Part shown: in pieces, positions 6,933 to 14,857 of the stretch
How the letters are laid out: each line of letters begins with the position of its first letter
Position numbering within the stretch: position 1 is the first letter of the stretch
Assembly (NCBI GenBank): GCA_905182795.1
Contig: CAJJCZ010000016.1
Location: 1 to 34,826 of the forward strand
Source of the DNA: an uncultured bacterium
Lineage (GTDB): Bacteria; Fidelibacterota; Marinisomatia; Marinisomatales; Marinisomataceae
DNA length: 34,826 nt
Direction of reading: 5' to 3'
Position numbers and translations under genes: made by a program
The notes under the pieces: generated by a model
The model's input: only the letters and a program-made list of their open reading frames with translations
Databases searched by the model: none
What the model was told of the DNA's origin: nothing

Positions 6933-7820
6933 ATGCTTTATATTTCTATAGCCATATTTTGTATTATTCTGATATTATATATTTTTAGAAATAACATTAT
7001 AATGAATATCTATAAACTCCCATTGATCAGAAAGACTTGGCAATTACCAGATATGGCTGCAGCAACATTTGAAATTCCATCTAATAATACTAAGCCGGTT
7101 GTTGTTTGTTGTGGTGATAGTATTACTCATGGACATATTGGATATGATTGGGTTAGCAGCCTAAGAAACATCGATAAATCGAAGGTATATATTAACGCGG
7201 GAATTAATGCTGACTTAACATGGAATCTCAATCAACGTATTGATGACATCATTAAGCATCATCCTGATTATGTAACCATATTAATCGGTACAAATGACGC
7301 AATAGGCAGTGAGAACATTAAACACATCCAAGATTATTATGTATCTACTAAAGGATTACCTCGATTACCTCATATTGATTGGTATGCATCAGAATTAGAA
7401 AAATTTATTATAGATATTCAAAGTAAGACAAATGCTAAAATTGCTATCAGTACATTGTCTTGGTTGGGCGAGCAATCTGAAGCTGAAATTATCAAGGTAG
7501 TAAGATCGCATAATAATATTATCAGAGACTTATCTGCAAAGTATAACTTGAAGTTGATAGATTTATTTAAGGAATTTGATCAAATCATTGATACTAATAA
7601 TAGTATTCCATATACCACTACAGAATGGAGAAGACTTAGAGGACTGAGAGCTGTCATATTGCATTATGTTTTTGGATGGAGCTGGAATCGTATTGGTCGT
7701 AAGTATAAGCTAAAACTATTGTGTGATCATATTCATTTAAATGAGAAGGCAGGAGTGATGTTAGAAGAGTTAATGAAAGATTTTATTGATAGAGAGAAGA
7801 GTACCCCGGACAGGATTTGA
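6933..7820 (+). CDS. Membrane-anchored SGNH/GDSL hydrolase
   Basis: A 295-residue esterase-type protein with an N-terminal membrane segment (about 2-18) that probably anchors it with the catalytic domain in the periplasm. SGNH blocks are all present: block I 'GDSIT' with nucleophile Ser63, block II Gly with 'NAGINAD' around 88-94, block III 'GTND' at 119-122, and block V 'DHIH' giving Asp265 and His268. It could cleave acyl or acetyl esters on lipids or sugars; the substrate is unknown. It follows the symporter by 4 bases. Its last codons and TGA stop lie inside the 3' end of the oppositely oriented tRNA-Arg gene, a 19-base antisense overlap, so the tail (STPDRI) is dictated by the tRNA sequence. 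Confidence 0.85.
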   Translation: MLYISIAIFCIILILYIFRNNIIMNIYKLPLIRKTWQLPDMAAATFEIPSNNTKPVVVCCGDSITHGHIGYDWVSSLRNIDKSKVYINAGINADLTWNLNQRIDDIIKHHPDYVTILIGTNDAIGSENIKHIQDYYVSTKGLPRLPHIDWYASELEKFIIDIQSKTNAKIAISTLSWLGEQSEAEIIKVVRSHNNIIRDLSAKYNLKLIDLFKEFDQIIDTNNSIPYTTTEWRRLRGLRAVILHYVFGWSWNRIGRKYKLKLLCDHIHLNEKAGVMLEELMKDFIDREKSTPDRI

Positions 7821-7875
7821 ACCTGTGACCTACGGATTAGAAATCCGTTGCTCTATCCAGCTGAGCTACCGGGGC
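7802..7875 (-). tRNA. tRNA-Arg (anticodon TCT)
   Basis: Read on the minus strand, the acceptor arm GCCCCGG pairs with CCGGGGT (one G-U), with discriminator A. The D arm is GCTC/GAGC, the anticodon stem ACGGA/TCCGT with loop TTTCTAA, and the T loop TTCAAAT. The anticodon complement is AGA at 7839-7841 on the plus strand, so it reads AGA/AGG, the dominant arginine codons in this AT-rich DNA. CCA is not encoded. The 3' end overlaps the stop region of the SGNH hydrolase gene. Confidence 0.96.
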
Positions 7876-7959
7876 ATGGACGGAACTTAGTTAATTAAAA
7901 AAATATTTAAAGGTCTTTTTTCGATTTATTTATAGAGAGGGCTCCGACGGAGAAATTTC

Positions 7960-8003
7960 TTGCAATAAGTATTCTTTATCTGTAGTATAGAGGAGATTAT
8001 AAT
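7960..8003 (+). promoter_or_regulatory. Promoter region for the 75-residue repeat protein
   Basis: Two overlapping choices are visible. TTGCAA (7960-7965) is followed after 17 bases by TAGTAT (7983-7988). Slightly downstream is a perfect -10 box TATAAT (7998-8003) with only a poor -35. Either gives a 30-45-base leader ending in the strong GAGGAGA ribosome site. The choice between them is not resolvable by eye. Confidence 0.45.
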
Positions 8004-8040
8004 AAAAAGTATGTTAAATTAAATTTTCGAGGAGAAAATC

Positions 8041-8268
8041 ATGGCTGAAAAAGTAAAAACAACAGGCGTTAGTAAAGAAAAAGGTTTTTTATACTACTTA
8101 GGTAAAGATGGTAACGTATGGAGATCAGGTATGTCAAGAGGCGGATCTGGCGGCGGAAACGCAGAAAAAGTTGCTGATGCAGGTGTTAAACGTGAAAGCG
8201 GATTCTTATACTTCATCGATAAAGATGGAGATGTATCTCGCGCACCTATGGCTAGAGGTAGAGGTTAA
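8041..8268 (+). CDS. Small two-repeat protein of unknown function, probably highly expressed
   Basis: A 75-residue protein made of two ungapped 35-residue repeats (2-36 and 41-75) that agree at about 19 positions. Each unit reads roughly AEKV...GV..E.GFLY...KDG.V.R..M.RG and looks like a beta hairpin followed by a basic, glycine-rich tail (SRGGSGGG, ARGRG). There is no signal peptide, membrane segment or cysteine. I do not recognise a named family. Signs of strong expression: a GAGGAGA ribosome site directly upstream, its own promoter region, a strong terminator at 8301-8329, and more GGC/CGT/CGC codons than neighbouring genes. The basic RG-rich ends could bind nucleic acid, but this is inference. 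It is monocistronic, between tRNA-Arg and a convergent DUF502 gene. Confidence 0.85.
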   Translation: MAEKVKTTGVSKEKGFLYYLGKDGNVWRSGMSRGGSGGGNAEKVADAGVKRESGFLYFIDKDGDVSRAPMARGRG

Positions 8269-8300
8269 ATTTTAACTTTTACTTTTTAGATATTTAAAAT

Positions 8301-8329
8301 AAAAAAGGAGCATTGATTGCTCCTTTTTT
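8301..8329. terminator. Bidirectional intrinsic terminator
   Basis: The arm AAAAAAGGAGCA (8301-8312) pairs perfectly with TGCTCCTTTTTT (8318-8329) around a 5-base loop. With T-runs on both strands it can end transcription of the 75-residue gene and of the convergent DUF502 gene, whose TAA stop (8328-8330 complement) lies within it. Confidence 0.9.
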
Positions 8330-8948
8330 ATTTAACAATTGAATTTTTCTTATTTGAGACAATCCCACTAGATACAATCATTCTAAATCCTTCTTCTACA
8401 TTTACTCCAGCATCCGATGTCTCTTCTTTAGGAACAATTAAGAAAAATCCAGAAGTAGGATTTGGAGTTGTAGGAACGAATAAATGATAAAATTCTTCAT
8501 TTGCTTCGTTAGTAGATTCGCTTGTTACAAATCCTAGCGTCCATATATTTTTTCTTGGGTATTCAATATAAACTACTTTTTCAAAAGAATGGGATCCTCC
8601 ACCAGATATAGATTCTATAATCTGTTTGGTTGTTGTATAAATCATTCCAATGAATGGAATATTTTTGAAAATTCCTTCTAGCCATGCAACCACTCTTTTA
8701 CCGACTACATTTCTAGCTAATGCACCTATAAGAATTAAATAAATTATTACAATAATTAATCCAATAATGGAGCTTAAAAGATTAAAGCCGGGGAATGTGA
8801 CATCTACAAGCTGCTTTAGAGGTTCTGATACTTTTCCACCCAATGTAATTGTTATCGCAAGAATAGCCTGGAGCACATAAACTGCTAATGCTATAGGAAT
8901 AGTAATTGCTAAGCCAGCTAAAAATGAATTTTTTATTTTATTTCCCAT
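8328..8948 (-). CDS. DUF502 family membrane protein
   Basis: A 206-residue protein with two transmembrane segments (about 7-32 and 53-78) and a C-terminal soluble domain. The DUF502 hallmarks are present: 'NIPFIGMIYTTTKQI' after the second helix, 'YPRKNIWTLGFVT', and 'FVPTTPNPTSGFFLIVPKEE' near residues 153-172, then 'VEEGFRMIVSSG'. Function is not established for the family. It is the last gene of the minus-strand group, 29 bases after the EamA gene, and ends at the shared terminator. Confidence 0.9.
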   Translation of the reverse strand: MGNKIKNSFLAGLAITIPIALAVYVLQAILAITITLGGKVSEPLKQLVDVTFPGFNLLSSIIGLIIVIIYLILIGALARNVVGKRVVAWLEGIFKNIPFIGMIYTTTKQIIESISGGGSHSFEKVVYIEYPRKNIWTLGFVTSESTNEANEEFYHLFVPTTPNPTSGFFLIVPKEETSDAGVNVEEGFRMIVSSGIVSNKKNSIVK

Positions 8949-8977
8949 ATCAGTATCAATTTATATAAAATTTTGAT

Positions 8978-9859
8978 CTACTTCCTATATATAAGTACAG
9001 AACTACCCAAAATAAACATTGTACCAATAATCTCTTTCGCGCTTAACACTTCATTCAGGAATATCCAACCTAAGGTAATAGCAACAATTGGAGGAAAAAT
9101 AGCAACGTAAGTTACTTGAGTTACGCTTAAATACTGATAAAGCCAAAAATAGATCCCCCAAGATATCACTCCTCCAAAAATTACAAGGTATACACTTGCT
9201 AGTATTAATTGGTTATCCCAAACTATTGGAGAAAGATCTTCTTTAAGTATATATGACAATGTAAGCATAACAACCCCAGTTAATACTTGGCAGACAGCAT
9301 TCATTTGATATGGACCAACCACATCACTATGTTTTTTATAAAGCACGCTAGGCCAAGCTGCGATCATAATAGCTCCTACTAATATCATTATAGCAAAAAA
9401 TGACTGTGACTCTAAATCAATTACTTGATTAGAACCAATAAAAATCATTCCTATAAGTCCTACAAATAATGCAAGCATCTTATTTGTAGTCAACTTCTCA
9501 TTATTATCTTCTGGAATCATAAAATGAGCCATGACACTCGTAAATAAGGGGAACAGCCCCCAAAGAATAGACGAAATACTTGAGTAAACATATTGTGTTG
9601 CCCAATAAGTAATTCCATATGAGAGAGCAAAGTTTAAGAGTCCAAACGATAAGTAAAGCTTGATTGCTTGTCTATTGAAGGGAATTGACTCTTTTTTGAA
9701 AAAAATAATTAAGAAAAATAAGAGACCTGATAGAAAGAACCTAAATCCTACTCCAAAAAAAGGAGGCACTCCAGCATTTAGAGAAATTTTGATAAAATAC
9801 CAAGTAGATCCCCAAATCAGACATAATGCGATAAAAGGAAAAAGAACTTTATTGTTCAT
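8978..9859 (-). CDS. EamA/DMT-family permease
   Basis: A 293-residue inner-membrane protein with ten predicted hydrophobic helices forming two EamA repeats. Typical marks are 'LIWGSTWYFIKISL' near the start (14-27), 'SILWGLFPLFTSVMAHF' closing the third to fourth helix, and 'GGVISWGIYFWLYQY' in the second half. DMT members export or import small metabolites such as amino acids; the substrate is unknown. Its ATG overlaps the secF stop by one base (TAATG), so it is probably translated by coupling with secF. A second, partial member of the family lies at the right edge of the window. Confidence 0.85.
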   Translation of the reverse strand: MNNKVLFPFIALCLIWGSTWYFIKISLNAGVPPFFGVGFRFFLSGLLFFLIIFFKKESIPFNRQAIKLYLSFGLLNFALSYGITYWATQYVYSSISSILWGLFPLFTSVMAHFMIPEDNNEKLTTNKMLALFVGLIGMIFIGSNQVIDLESQSFFAIMILVGAIMIAAWPSVLYKKHSDVVGPYQMNAVCQVLTGVVMLTLSYILKEDLSPIVWDNQLILASVYLVIFGGVISWGIYFWLYQYLSVTQVTYVAIFPPIVAITLGWIFLNEVLSAKEIIGTMFILGSSVLIYRK

Positions 9860-10779
9860 TAATTAGATGATTTATAAATAGTGGCAAGTAAGGCACTTGC
9901 AATATATATGCTTGAGTATGTACCTACAATGACGCCTACAAGCATTGTAAATGCAAAAGGACGTATGACTTGACCGCCATAAACTAACAGGACTAGAATA
10001 ACAAATAAGGTTGTTAATGAGGTAATCAAAGTTCTGCTTAGTGATTGGTTAATACTTTTATCGATAGTTGATTCAAATAATACAGTACCTGAGGATTTCA
10101 TATTTTCTCTCACTCTATCAAGAATAACAATTGTATCATTTAGTGAGTAACCAACAATCGTTAAGAATGCAGCTACAGTGCTTAATGTAATTTCATATCC
10201 AGTTAGAGAAAATATTCCAAGAGTAATAGTAATATCATGAACGAGAGCAAGTATTGCGCCCACTGCAAATTTGAATTCAAATCTAATAGATATATAAAAA
10301 AGGATAAGAACGAGGGCAGAAACAATAGACCAAAATGCTTTTCCACTTAACTCTGATCCCACTTTTGGACTAACAGCTCCAAGGGAAAGTATAAACATAT
10401 TTTTGTCTTGAGGAACTTTTGTCGGCATAGATTTATAGATATGATTTACAATACCTTGCCCAAAATTTTCAGGCGTATTATCCTGACTTTTAATTTTAAT
10501 CATTATCTCTTTATTACTACCAAAATATTTTATTTCTTCTGTACTAAGATCAAATTTTTGATCTCCAACAGATACAGATTGCATAACAGCTCTTACCTCT
10601 TGAATACTTACTTCTTGGTCAAAACTTAATCCAATCGCAGTCCCTCCCTTAAAATCAATACCGAGATTTAAGCCAAGCATCAATAAGAATAATGATCCAG
10701 CTCCAAGAGTAGCTGATAGTGCAAACCCTACTTTCTTGAAAGACATAAATTTAATTTTTGTATTTTCTATAAATTTCAT
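9859..10779 (-). CDS. secF: Protein translocase subunit SecF
   Basis: A 306-residue partner of SecD in the proton-driven SecDF complex that pulls exported proteins through SecYEG. The first membrane helix is followed by the conserved 'NLGIDFKGGT' (38-47), then a periplasmic domain (about 50-135). Five further helices include 'GAVSPKVGSEL', 'IRFEFKFAVGAILALVHDI' and 'VGYSLNDTIVILDRVREN', the last two being the family's helix 4-5 signatures. It starts 2 bases after the secD stop. Length is normal. Confidence 0.97.
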   Translation of the reverse strand: MKFIENTKIKFMSFKKVGFALSATLGAGSLFLLMLGLNLGIDFKGGTAIGLSFDQEVSIQEVRAVMQSVSVGDQKFDLSTEEIKYFGSNKEIMIKIKSQDNTPENFGQGIVNHIYKSMPTKVPQDKNMFILSLGAVSPKVGSELSGKAFWSIVSALVLILFYISIRFEFKFAVGAILALVHDITITLGIFSLTGYEITLSTVAAFLTIVGYSLNDTIVILDRVRENMKSSGTVLFESTIDKSINQSLSRTLITSLTTLFVILVLLVYGGQVIRPFAFTMLVGVIVGTYSSIYIASALLATIYKSSN

Positions 10780-10781
10780 AA

Positions 10782-12575
10782 TTATATACTCAATTTTTCT
10801 ATAGTTCTCTTTGAAGTCACATAGTCAAAAATAAATCTTGTTACAATTATTGCTGTAAACATACTGACAATAATACCCCAGAATAATACAGTTGCAAATC
10901 CTTTGATTGGACCACTTCCATATTGATATAGGACTGCTGCAGCTATACCAGTGGTTAGATTCGCATCCACAATAGTAGTAATCGCTCTTTCATATCCTGC
11001 ATCAATAGCAGAGCGTACAGATTTTCCATTTCGTAATTCTTCTTTAATTCTTTCAAAAATAATTACATTAGCATCTACAGACATACCTACGGTTAAAATT
11101 AATCCAGCGATTCCAGGTAGAGTTAATGTTGCTCCTAATAATGCTAGTATTCCCAGCAATAAGATTAATGTCCAAATAACAGCAAAACTTGCAATAAAAC
11201 CGGATAGCTTGTAATAGAATATGATAAATAAGATTACAATTAATAATCCTACTAACATAGAGTATGTTCCTTTGCTAACGGAATCTGCACCAAGTGATGC
11301 ACCAACAGTTCTTTCTTCTTGGATTGTAACTGGGACAGGTAAAGACCCTGCACGCAATACAATCGCAATATCTTCTGCTTCTTGAATAGAATCCATACCC
11401 TCAATAACAGTACCACCACCAAAAATTTGACTTCTGATTACTGGAGCCATATGTACTTTTTTATCTAATACAATTGCAATTCTTTTATTGATATTAGATC
11501 CAGTAATTCTTGCCCATTCTCTTGATCCTTCATTGCTCATTTCTACTTGTACTGTAGCTTGTCCAGCACTAACACCAGACTGGCTTAATCTCATTTGTGC
11601 ATCTTCTATTACACCACCTGTTAGTTCTGCATTATCTACTAGATGGTAGAGCAGATAGACTTCTTCTTCTTCACCAAAATCGTTTATTAAGGTTATAGCA
11701 GAGTTGCTAGTAAGGAATAGACTCCCGGTTGCATCTAATACTTGCTTAACGTTATCTTGATTTAAAATATTTTGTAGCTTAGATAAATTACTTGTAGATA
11801 TTGCTAGATCGCTACCAACAGCTATCAATAATGAAGAAAATCCTAAGCTATTCTCATCAGAGTTGTTTGTATCAAATAACTGATCAACATCATCATTAGT
11901 TTTTTCAACATTCATTGCAGCCAGATTATCAATCTGTCTTACAATAGTATTAGTACTTTCTATATCTTTTACAATCATAAGTTCGAGTAGAGCAGTGCTT
12001 TGTAGTAAGTCTCTAGCTCTTTCAGAATCTTGTACACCTGCAAGCTCAACTATGACTCTATTGTTACCTTGTTTTTGAATTGTAGGCTCTGCAACACCAA
12101 ATTGATCTACACGATTTTGAATAATTTCAATAATTCGATTAATTGAATCCGCTGATTCAAGATTTAATTGTTCAATGATTTGATCTTTTGTCTTACCGTA
12201 ACTGATAAAATATCTAGGTAGTTTTAAATCTTTTTCTAATGCTTTTTTTTCAAACAGAGTAAAGAAGTCGGTACTATTATTTTTATAATCTTCACTTAAT
12301 TCTTCTAAAAATTTATCAAATTTTTTATCTTTATTTTTAGCAAGAGTGTTAATGAGTTGAGGTAGATCTACTTCAAGTACAATATATATACCACCCTTTA
12401 AATCAAGACCCTGTTTGATACTTTTTGATTCAAAGTATGTTAACTCATCTTCTGATAAGTTATTTTTTGCGTCATCACTTAACAATTGATATCTAATTGA
12501 TGGTAAAAGGGCATAAATCCCTAACCCAAAAATAAATAGAATTGATAGTAATCTTGTTCTTAATGTATTGTTCAT
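10782..12575 (-). CDS. secD: Protein translocase subunit SecD
   Basis: A 597-residue inner-membrane protein with six helices and a large periplasmic domain. The 'GLDLKGGIYIVLEVD' motif is at 56-70. The P1 head domain includes a 'RVDQFGVAEPTIQKQGNNRVIVELAG' stretch. An extra 120-residue, Asp/Asn/Ser-rich region (about 205-315) lies between the halves of P1, longer than in a minimal SecD. The C-terminal block has 'GTVIEGMDSIQEAEDIAIVLRAGSLPVPV' followed by 'GMSVDANVIIFERIKEE', which carries the conserved Asp of the proton path. It is followed by secF with a 2-base gap. Confidence 0.97.
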   Translation of the reverse strand: MNNTLRTRLLSILFIFGLGIYALLPSIRYQLLSDDAKNNLSEDELTYFESKSIKQGLDLKGGIYIVLEVDLPQLINTLAKNKDKKFDKFLEELSEDYKNNSTDFFTLFEKKALEKDLKLPRYFISYGKTKDQIIEQLNLESADSINRIIEIIQNRVDQFGVAEPTIQKQGNNRVIVELAGVQDSERARDLLQSTALLELMIVKDIESTNTIVRQIDNLAAMNVEKTNDDVDQLFDTNNSDENSLGFSSLLIAVGSDLAISTSNLSKLQNILNQDNVKQVLDATGSLFLTSNSAITLINDFGEEEEVYLLYHLVDNAELTGGVIEDAQMRLSQSGVSAGQATVQVEMSNEGSREWARITGSNINKRIAIVLDKKVHMAPVIRSQIFGGGTVIEGMDSIQEAEDIAIVLRAGSLPVPVTIQEERTVGASLGADSVSKGTYSMLVGLLIVILFIIFYYKLSGFIASFAVIWTLILLLGILALLGATLTLPGIAGLILTVGMSVDANVIIFERIKEELRNGKSVRSAIDAGYERAITTIVDANLTTGIAAAVLYQYGSGPIKGFATVLFWGIIVSMFTAIIVTRFIFDYVTSKRTIEKLSI

Positions 12576-12591
12576 AGCTTACTTGCTTTAA

Positions 12592-12629
12592 AGTGAAAAG
12601 AATTTAATACTTTCAAATACTTTTTCACT
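12592..12629 (-). other. Imperfect hairpin between kbl and secD
   Basis: In the 60 bases separating kbl from secD, AGTGAAAAG (12592-12600) can pair with CTTTTTCACT (12620-12629), with one bulged base and a 19-base loop. On the minus strand the T-run after it is poor, so it is at best a weak terminator for kbl or part of the secD leader. Confidence 0.3.
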
Positions 12630-12635
12630 ATTTTT

Positions 12636-13814
12636 TTAAATTATATTTAACTCTGTTCCAACATCATGAAAAGCACTGAGTGCATGATCGAGCTGTTCTT
12701 GAGTATGATCTGCAGATAATTGCACTCTAATTCTTGCTTCGTCTTTACCTACTACTGGGTATGAAAATGCTATAACGTATATATTTTTTTTCAATAAATT
12801 TTCAGACATTTGAACAGCTTTTTTTGCATCATAAATCATAATAGGTACAATCGGATGATCGATACCTTTTATATCAAAACCATGTTCTTTAATTTTTTCT
12901 CGAAAATACATCGTATTTTTTTCTAGTCTTTGTTTGTAGCTATAATCATTTTGAATAATATCAAATACTTTAATACATGCTGCAACTAGAGCAGGCGCTA
13001 AACTGTTAGAGAATAGATAAGGCCTCGATTTTTGTCGTAGAGTTTCAACAATCTCTTTGGAAGCACATACAAACCCTCCAGAAGCACCACCCAATGCTTT
13101 TCCAAATGTAGATGTAATAATATCAATATCATCCAAAACATCGTGATAATCTGCACTTCCTTTTCCATCGCTGCCTAAGAATCCTGTTGCATGACAATCA
13201 TCTACCATTACCATAGCATTATATTTTTTTGCTAACATAACTATGTCTTTTAATGGAGCAACTACTCCATCCATACTAAAAACACCATCTGTTGCAATTA
13301 ATTTTAATCGAGCACTAGAATTTTTTAATAATTTTTCTAAATGTTCCATGTCTGAATGTCGGTAGCGATTTTTTTCTGCTTTACACAGTCTTATTCCATC
13401 TATAATAGATGCATGATTTAATTCATCTGAGAATACAGCATCTTCTTTTGATAAAATAGTTTCAAATAAACCACCATTAGCATCAAAGCATGAGGAATAA
13501 AGAATAGTATCTTCTTTGCCATGAAATTGACTCACTTTCTTTTCTAGATCCTTATGAATTGTTTGAGTACCACAAATAAATCGAACAGAACTTAATCCAA
13601 ATCCCCAGTCATTAATTGCTTGAATAGCCGCTTTTTTTATATCAATATTATTAGATAGTCCCAAGTAGTTATTAGCACAAAAATTAATGACAGTTTTTCC
13701 GAGTACATTAATTTCCGTTTCTTGAGGAGTTTCAATTATACGTTCATTTTTAAATGTACCATCTTGCTTAATTTTTTCAAGATTAGTTTGTAGGATATTT
13801 TTAATGTTTTCCAT
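12636..13814 (-). CDS. kbl: 2-amino-3-ketobutyrate CoA ligase (glycine C-acetyltransferase)
   Basis: A 392-residue PLP enzyme of the alpha-oxoamine synthase family (E. coli Kbl is close to this length). It converts 2-amino-3-oxobutyrate and CoA to glycine and acetyl-CoA. Visible features: 'NFCANNYLGL' at 44-53, 'GTQTIHKDLE' at 82-91, 'NHASIIDG' (His134 for stacking on PLP), 'DDCHATG' with Asp205 and His208, and Schiff-base Lys239 in 'TFGKALGGASGG'. The acyl-CoA enzyme family also includes KBL-like serine palmitoyltransferases, but the adjoining threonine dehydrogenase settles the assignment. Its ATG overlaps the 3' end of that gene by 14 bases. Confidence 0.93.
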   Translation of the reverse strand: MENIKNILQTNLEKIKQDGTFKNERIIETPQETEINVLGKTVINFCANNYLGLSNNIDIKKAAIQAINDWGFGLSSVRFICGTQTIHKDLEKKVSQFHGKEDTILYSSCFDANGGLFETILSKEDAVFSDELNHASIIDGIRLCKAEKNRYRHSDMEHLEKLLKNSSARLKLIATDGVFSMDGVVAPLKDIVMLAKKYNAMVMVDDCHATGFLGSDGKGSADYHDVLDDIDIITSTFGKALGGASGGFVCASKEIVETLRQKSRPYLFSNSLAPALVAACIKVFDIIQNDYSYKQRLEKNTMYFREKIKEHGFDIKGIDHPIVPIMIYDAKKAVQMSENLLKKNIYVIAFSYPVVGKDEARIRVQLSADHTQEQLDHALSAFHDVGTELNII

Positions 13815-14796
13815 AATTTTTTTTGATTTCCGGTATTAGATACTGTTCAAACATTACATTTTTGCTATGATTATTTACAAAATTCCATTCTTTTTTAGCT
13901 TCTTCACAATTTAAATTTTCAGGCCACGTATCCGCAATAGATTGAAACCTAGAATCTATGTTATAATCTACAATAAATTTTGGAAATTCCTTTTGTAGTT
14001 CTTCAACAATTTCTTTTGGACTCAAACTTAGTTCTTCTACGTTAAATGCTCTCAATTTTGAGTTGATGTGCGGAATAGTCATAATCTGCAAAATAGCATC
14101 AATTGTACTTTTAATGCTTAAAAATGGAAGCAATGTAGATGGATCTACCTTACAAGTATATTTTTTATTATTGTATGCCGCATGCAGCATTTGTGGAGCA
14201 AAATCGGTTGTTCCCCCTGATGGTATAGTATATGGACTAATAATTCCAGGAAATCTTAAGCATCTAAAGTCAATTCCAAATCCTAGCTGAATGCTTTCTT
14301 CATATTTTTGCGTACCAAATTGTTCTATAACTAGTTTATTACACCCATATATTGTTTGAGGTTTTATAATATCATATTCTTTTGCGTCTTTTAATTTTTT
14401 TGGGCCATACACTGCAATTGAGCTAGGAAAAAAAATTCTTACAAATGATTTATGTTTTATTCCATGATTGGTAGCTAATTGAATTATTAATTTTGATCCT
14501 TCTTCATTTACTTCATAAGCTGATTTTGGATTACTGTTTGCAGATTGACTTAATAGTGCAGCAAAATGATATACTTCAATAATATTATAATCGTTAAATA
14601 TGGATTTCATGACATCTTTATTAAGAATGCTGTCTTTTATATAGATAACATTATCATATTTTATATGAGGATTATTGATATCTAACGCAATTATAAGAGT
14701 CTCTTTTTTAGACAAGGCGAGCAGGGTCTGCCTACCTATTTCACCATTGAATCCCGTAATTAAAATTGCATTATCCATAGTGTAAATTAACTCCAT
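13801..14796 (-). CDS. NAD-dependent L-threonine 3-dehydrogenase (epimerase-type)
   Basis: A protein of up to 331 residues in the extended SDR/epimerase family, oxidising L-threonine to 2-amino-3-oxobutyrate, the substrate of the next enzyme. The Rossmann motif GFNGEIG is at 15-21, with the YxxxK pair Tyr150/Lys154 and a Ser at 125/126. The diagnostic threonine dehydrogenase stretch is 'FRCLRFPGIIS', then a 'GGTTDFA' segment and 'YTCKVDP'. The end 'TWPENLNCEEAKKEW' matches the family's usual 'WP..iddt.ArkDW'. The first ATG gives six extra residues (MELIYT); the second, at 14778, starts right before the Rossmann strand and is the more likely start. The pair with kbl forms the threonine-to-glycine route. 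Confidence 0.88.
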   Translation of the reverse strand: MELIYTMDNAILITGFNGEIGRQTLLALSKKETLIIALDINNPHIKYDNVIYIKDSILNKDVMKSIFNDYNIIEVYHFAALLSQSANSNPKSAYEVNEEGSKLIIQLATNHGIKHKSFVRIFFPSSIAVYGPKKLKDAKEYDIIKPQTIYGCNKLVIEQFGTQKYEESIQLGFGIDFRCLRFPGIISPYTIPSGGTTDFAPQMLHAAYNNKKYTCKVDPSTLLPFLSIKSTIDAILQIMTIPHINSKLRAFNVEELSLSPKEIVEELQKEFPKFIVDYNIDSRFQSIADTWPENLNCEEAKKEWNFVNNHSKNVMFEQYLIPEIKKNYGKH

Positions 14797-14857
14797 TGAG
14801 ATGATTTTTTAAAAACTTTGTATTAAGATTGAATACCAATTAAATTTTTTTGCTCAA

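Noticed and set aside
8684-8700. GCCATGC-like match to the leader motif
   Set aside because: It lies inside the DUF502 coding sequence and lacks the U-tract, hairpin and A-loop, so it is chance.
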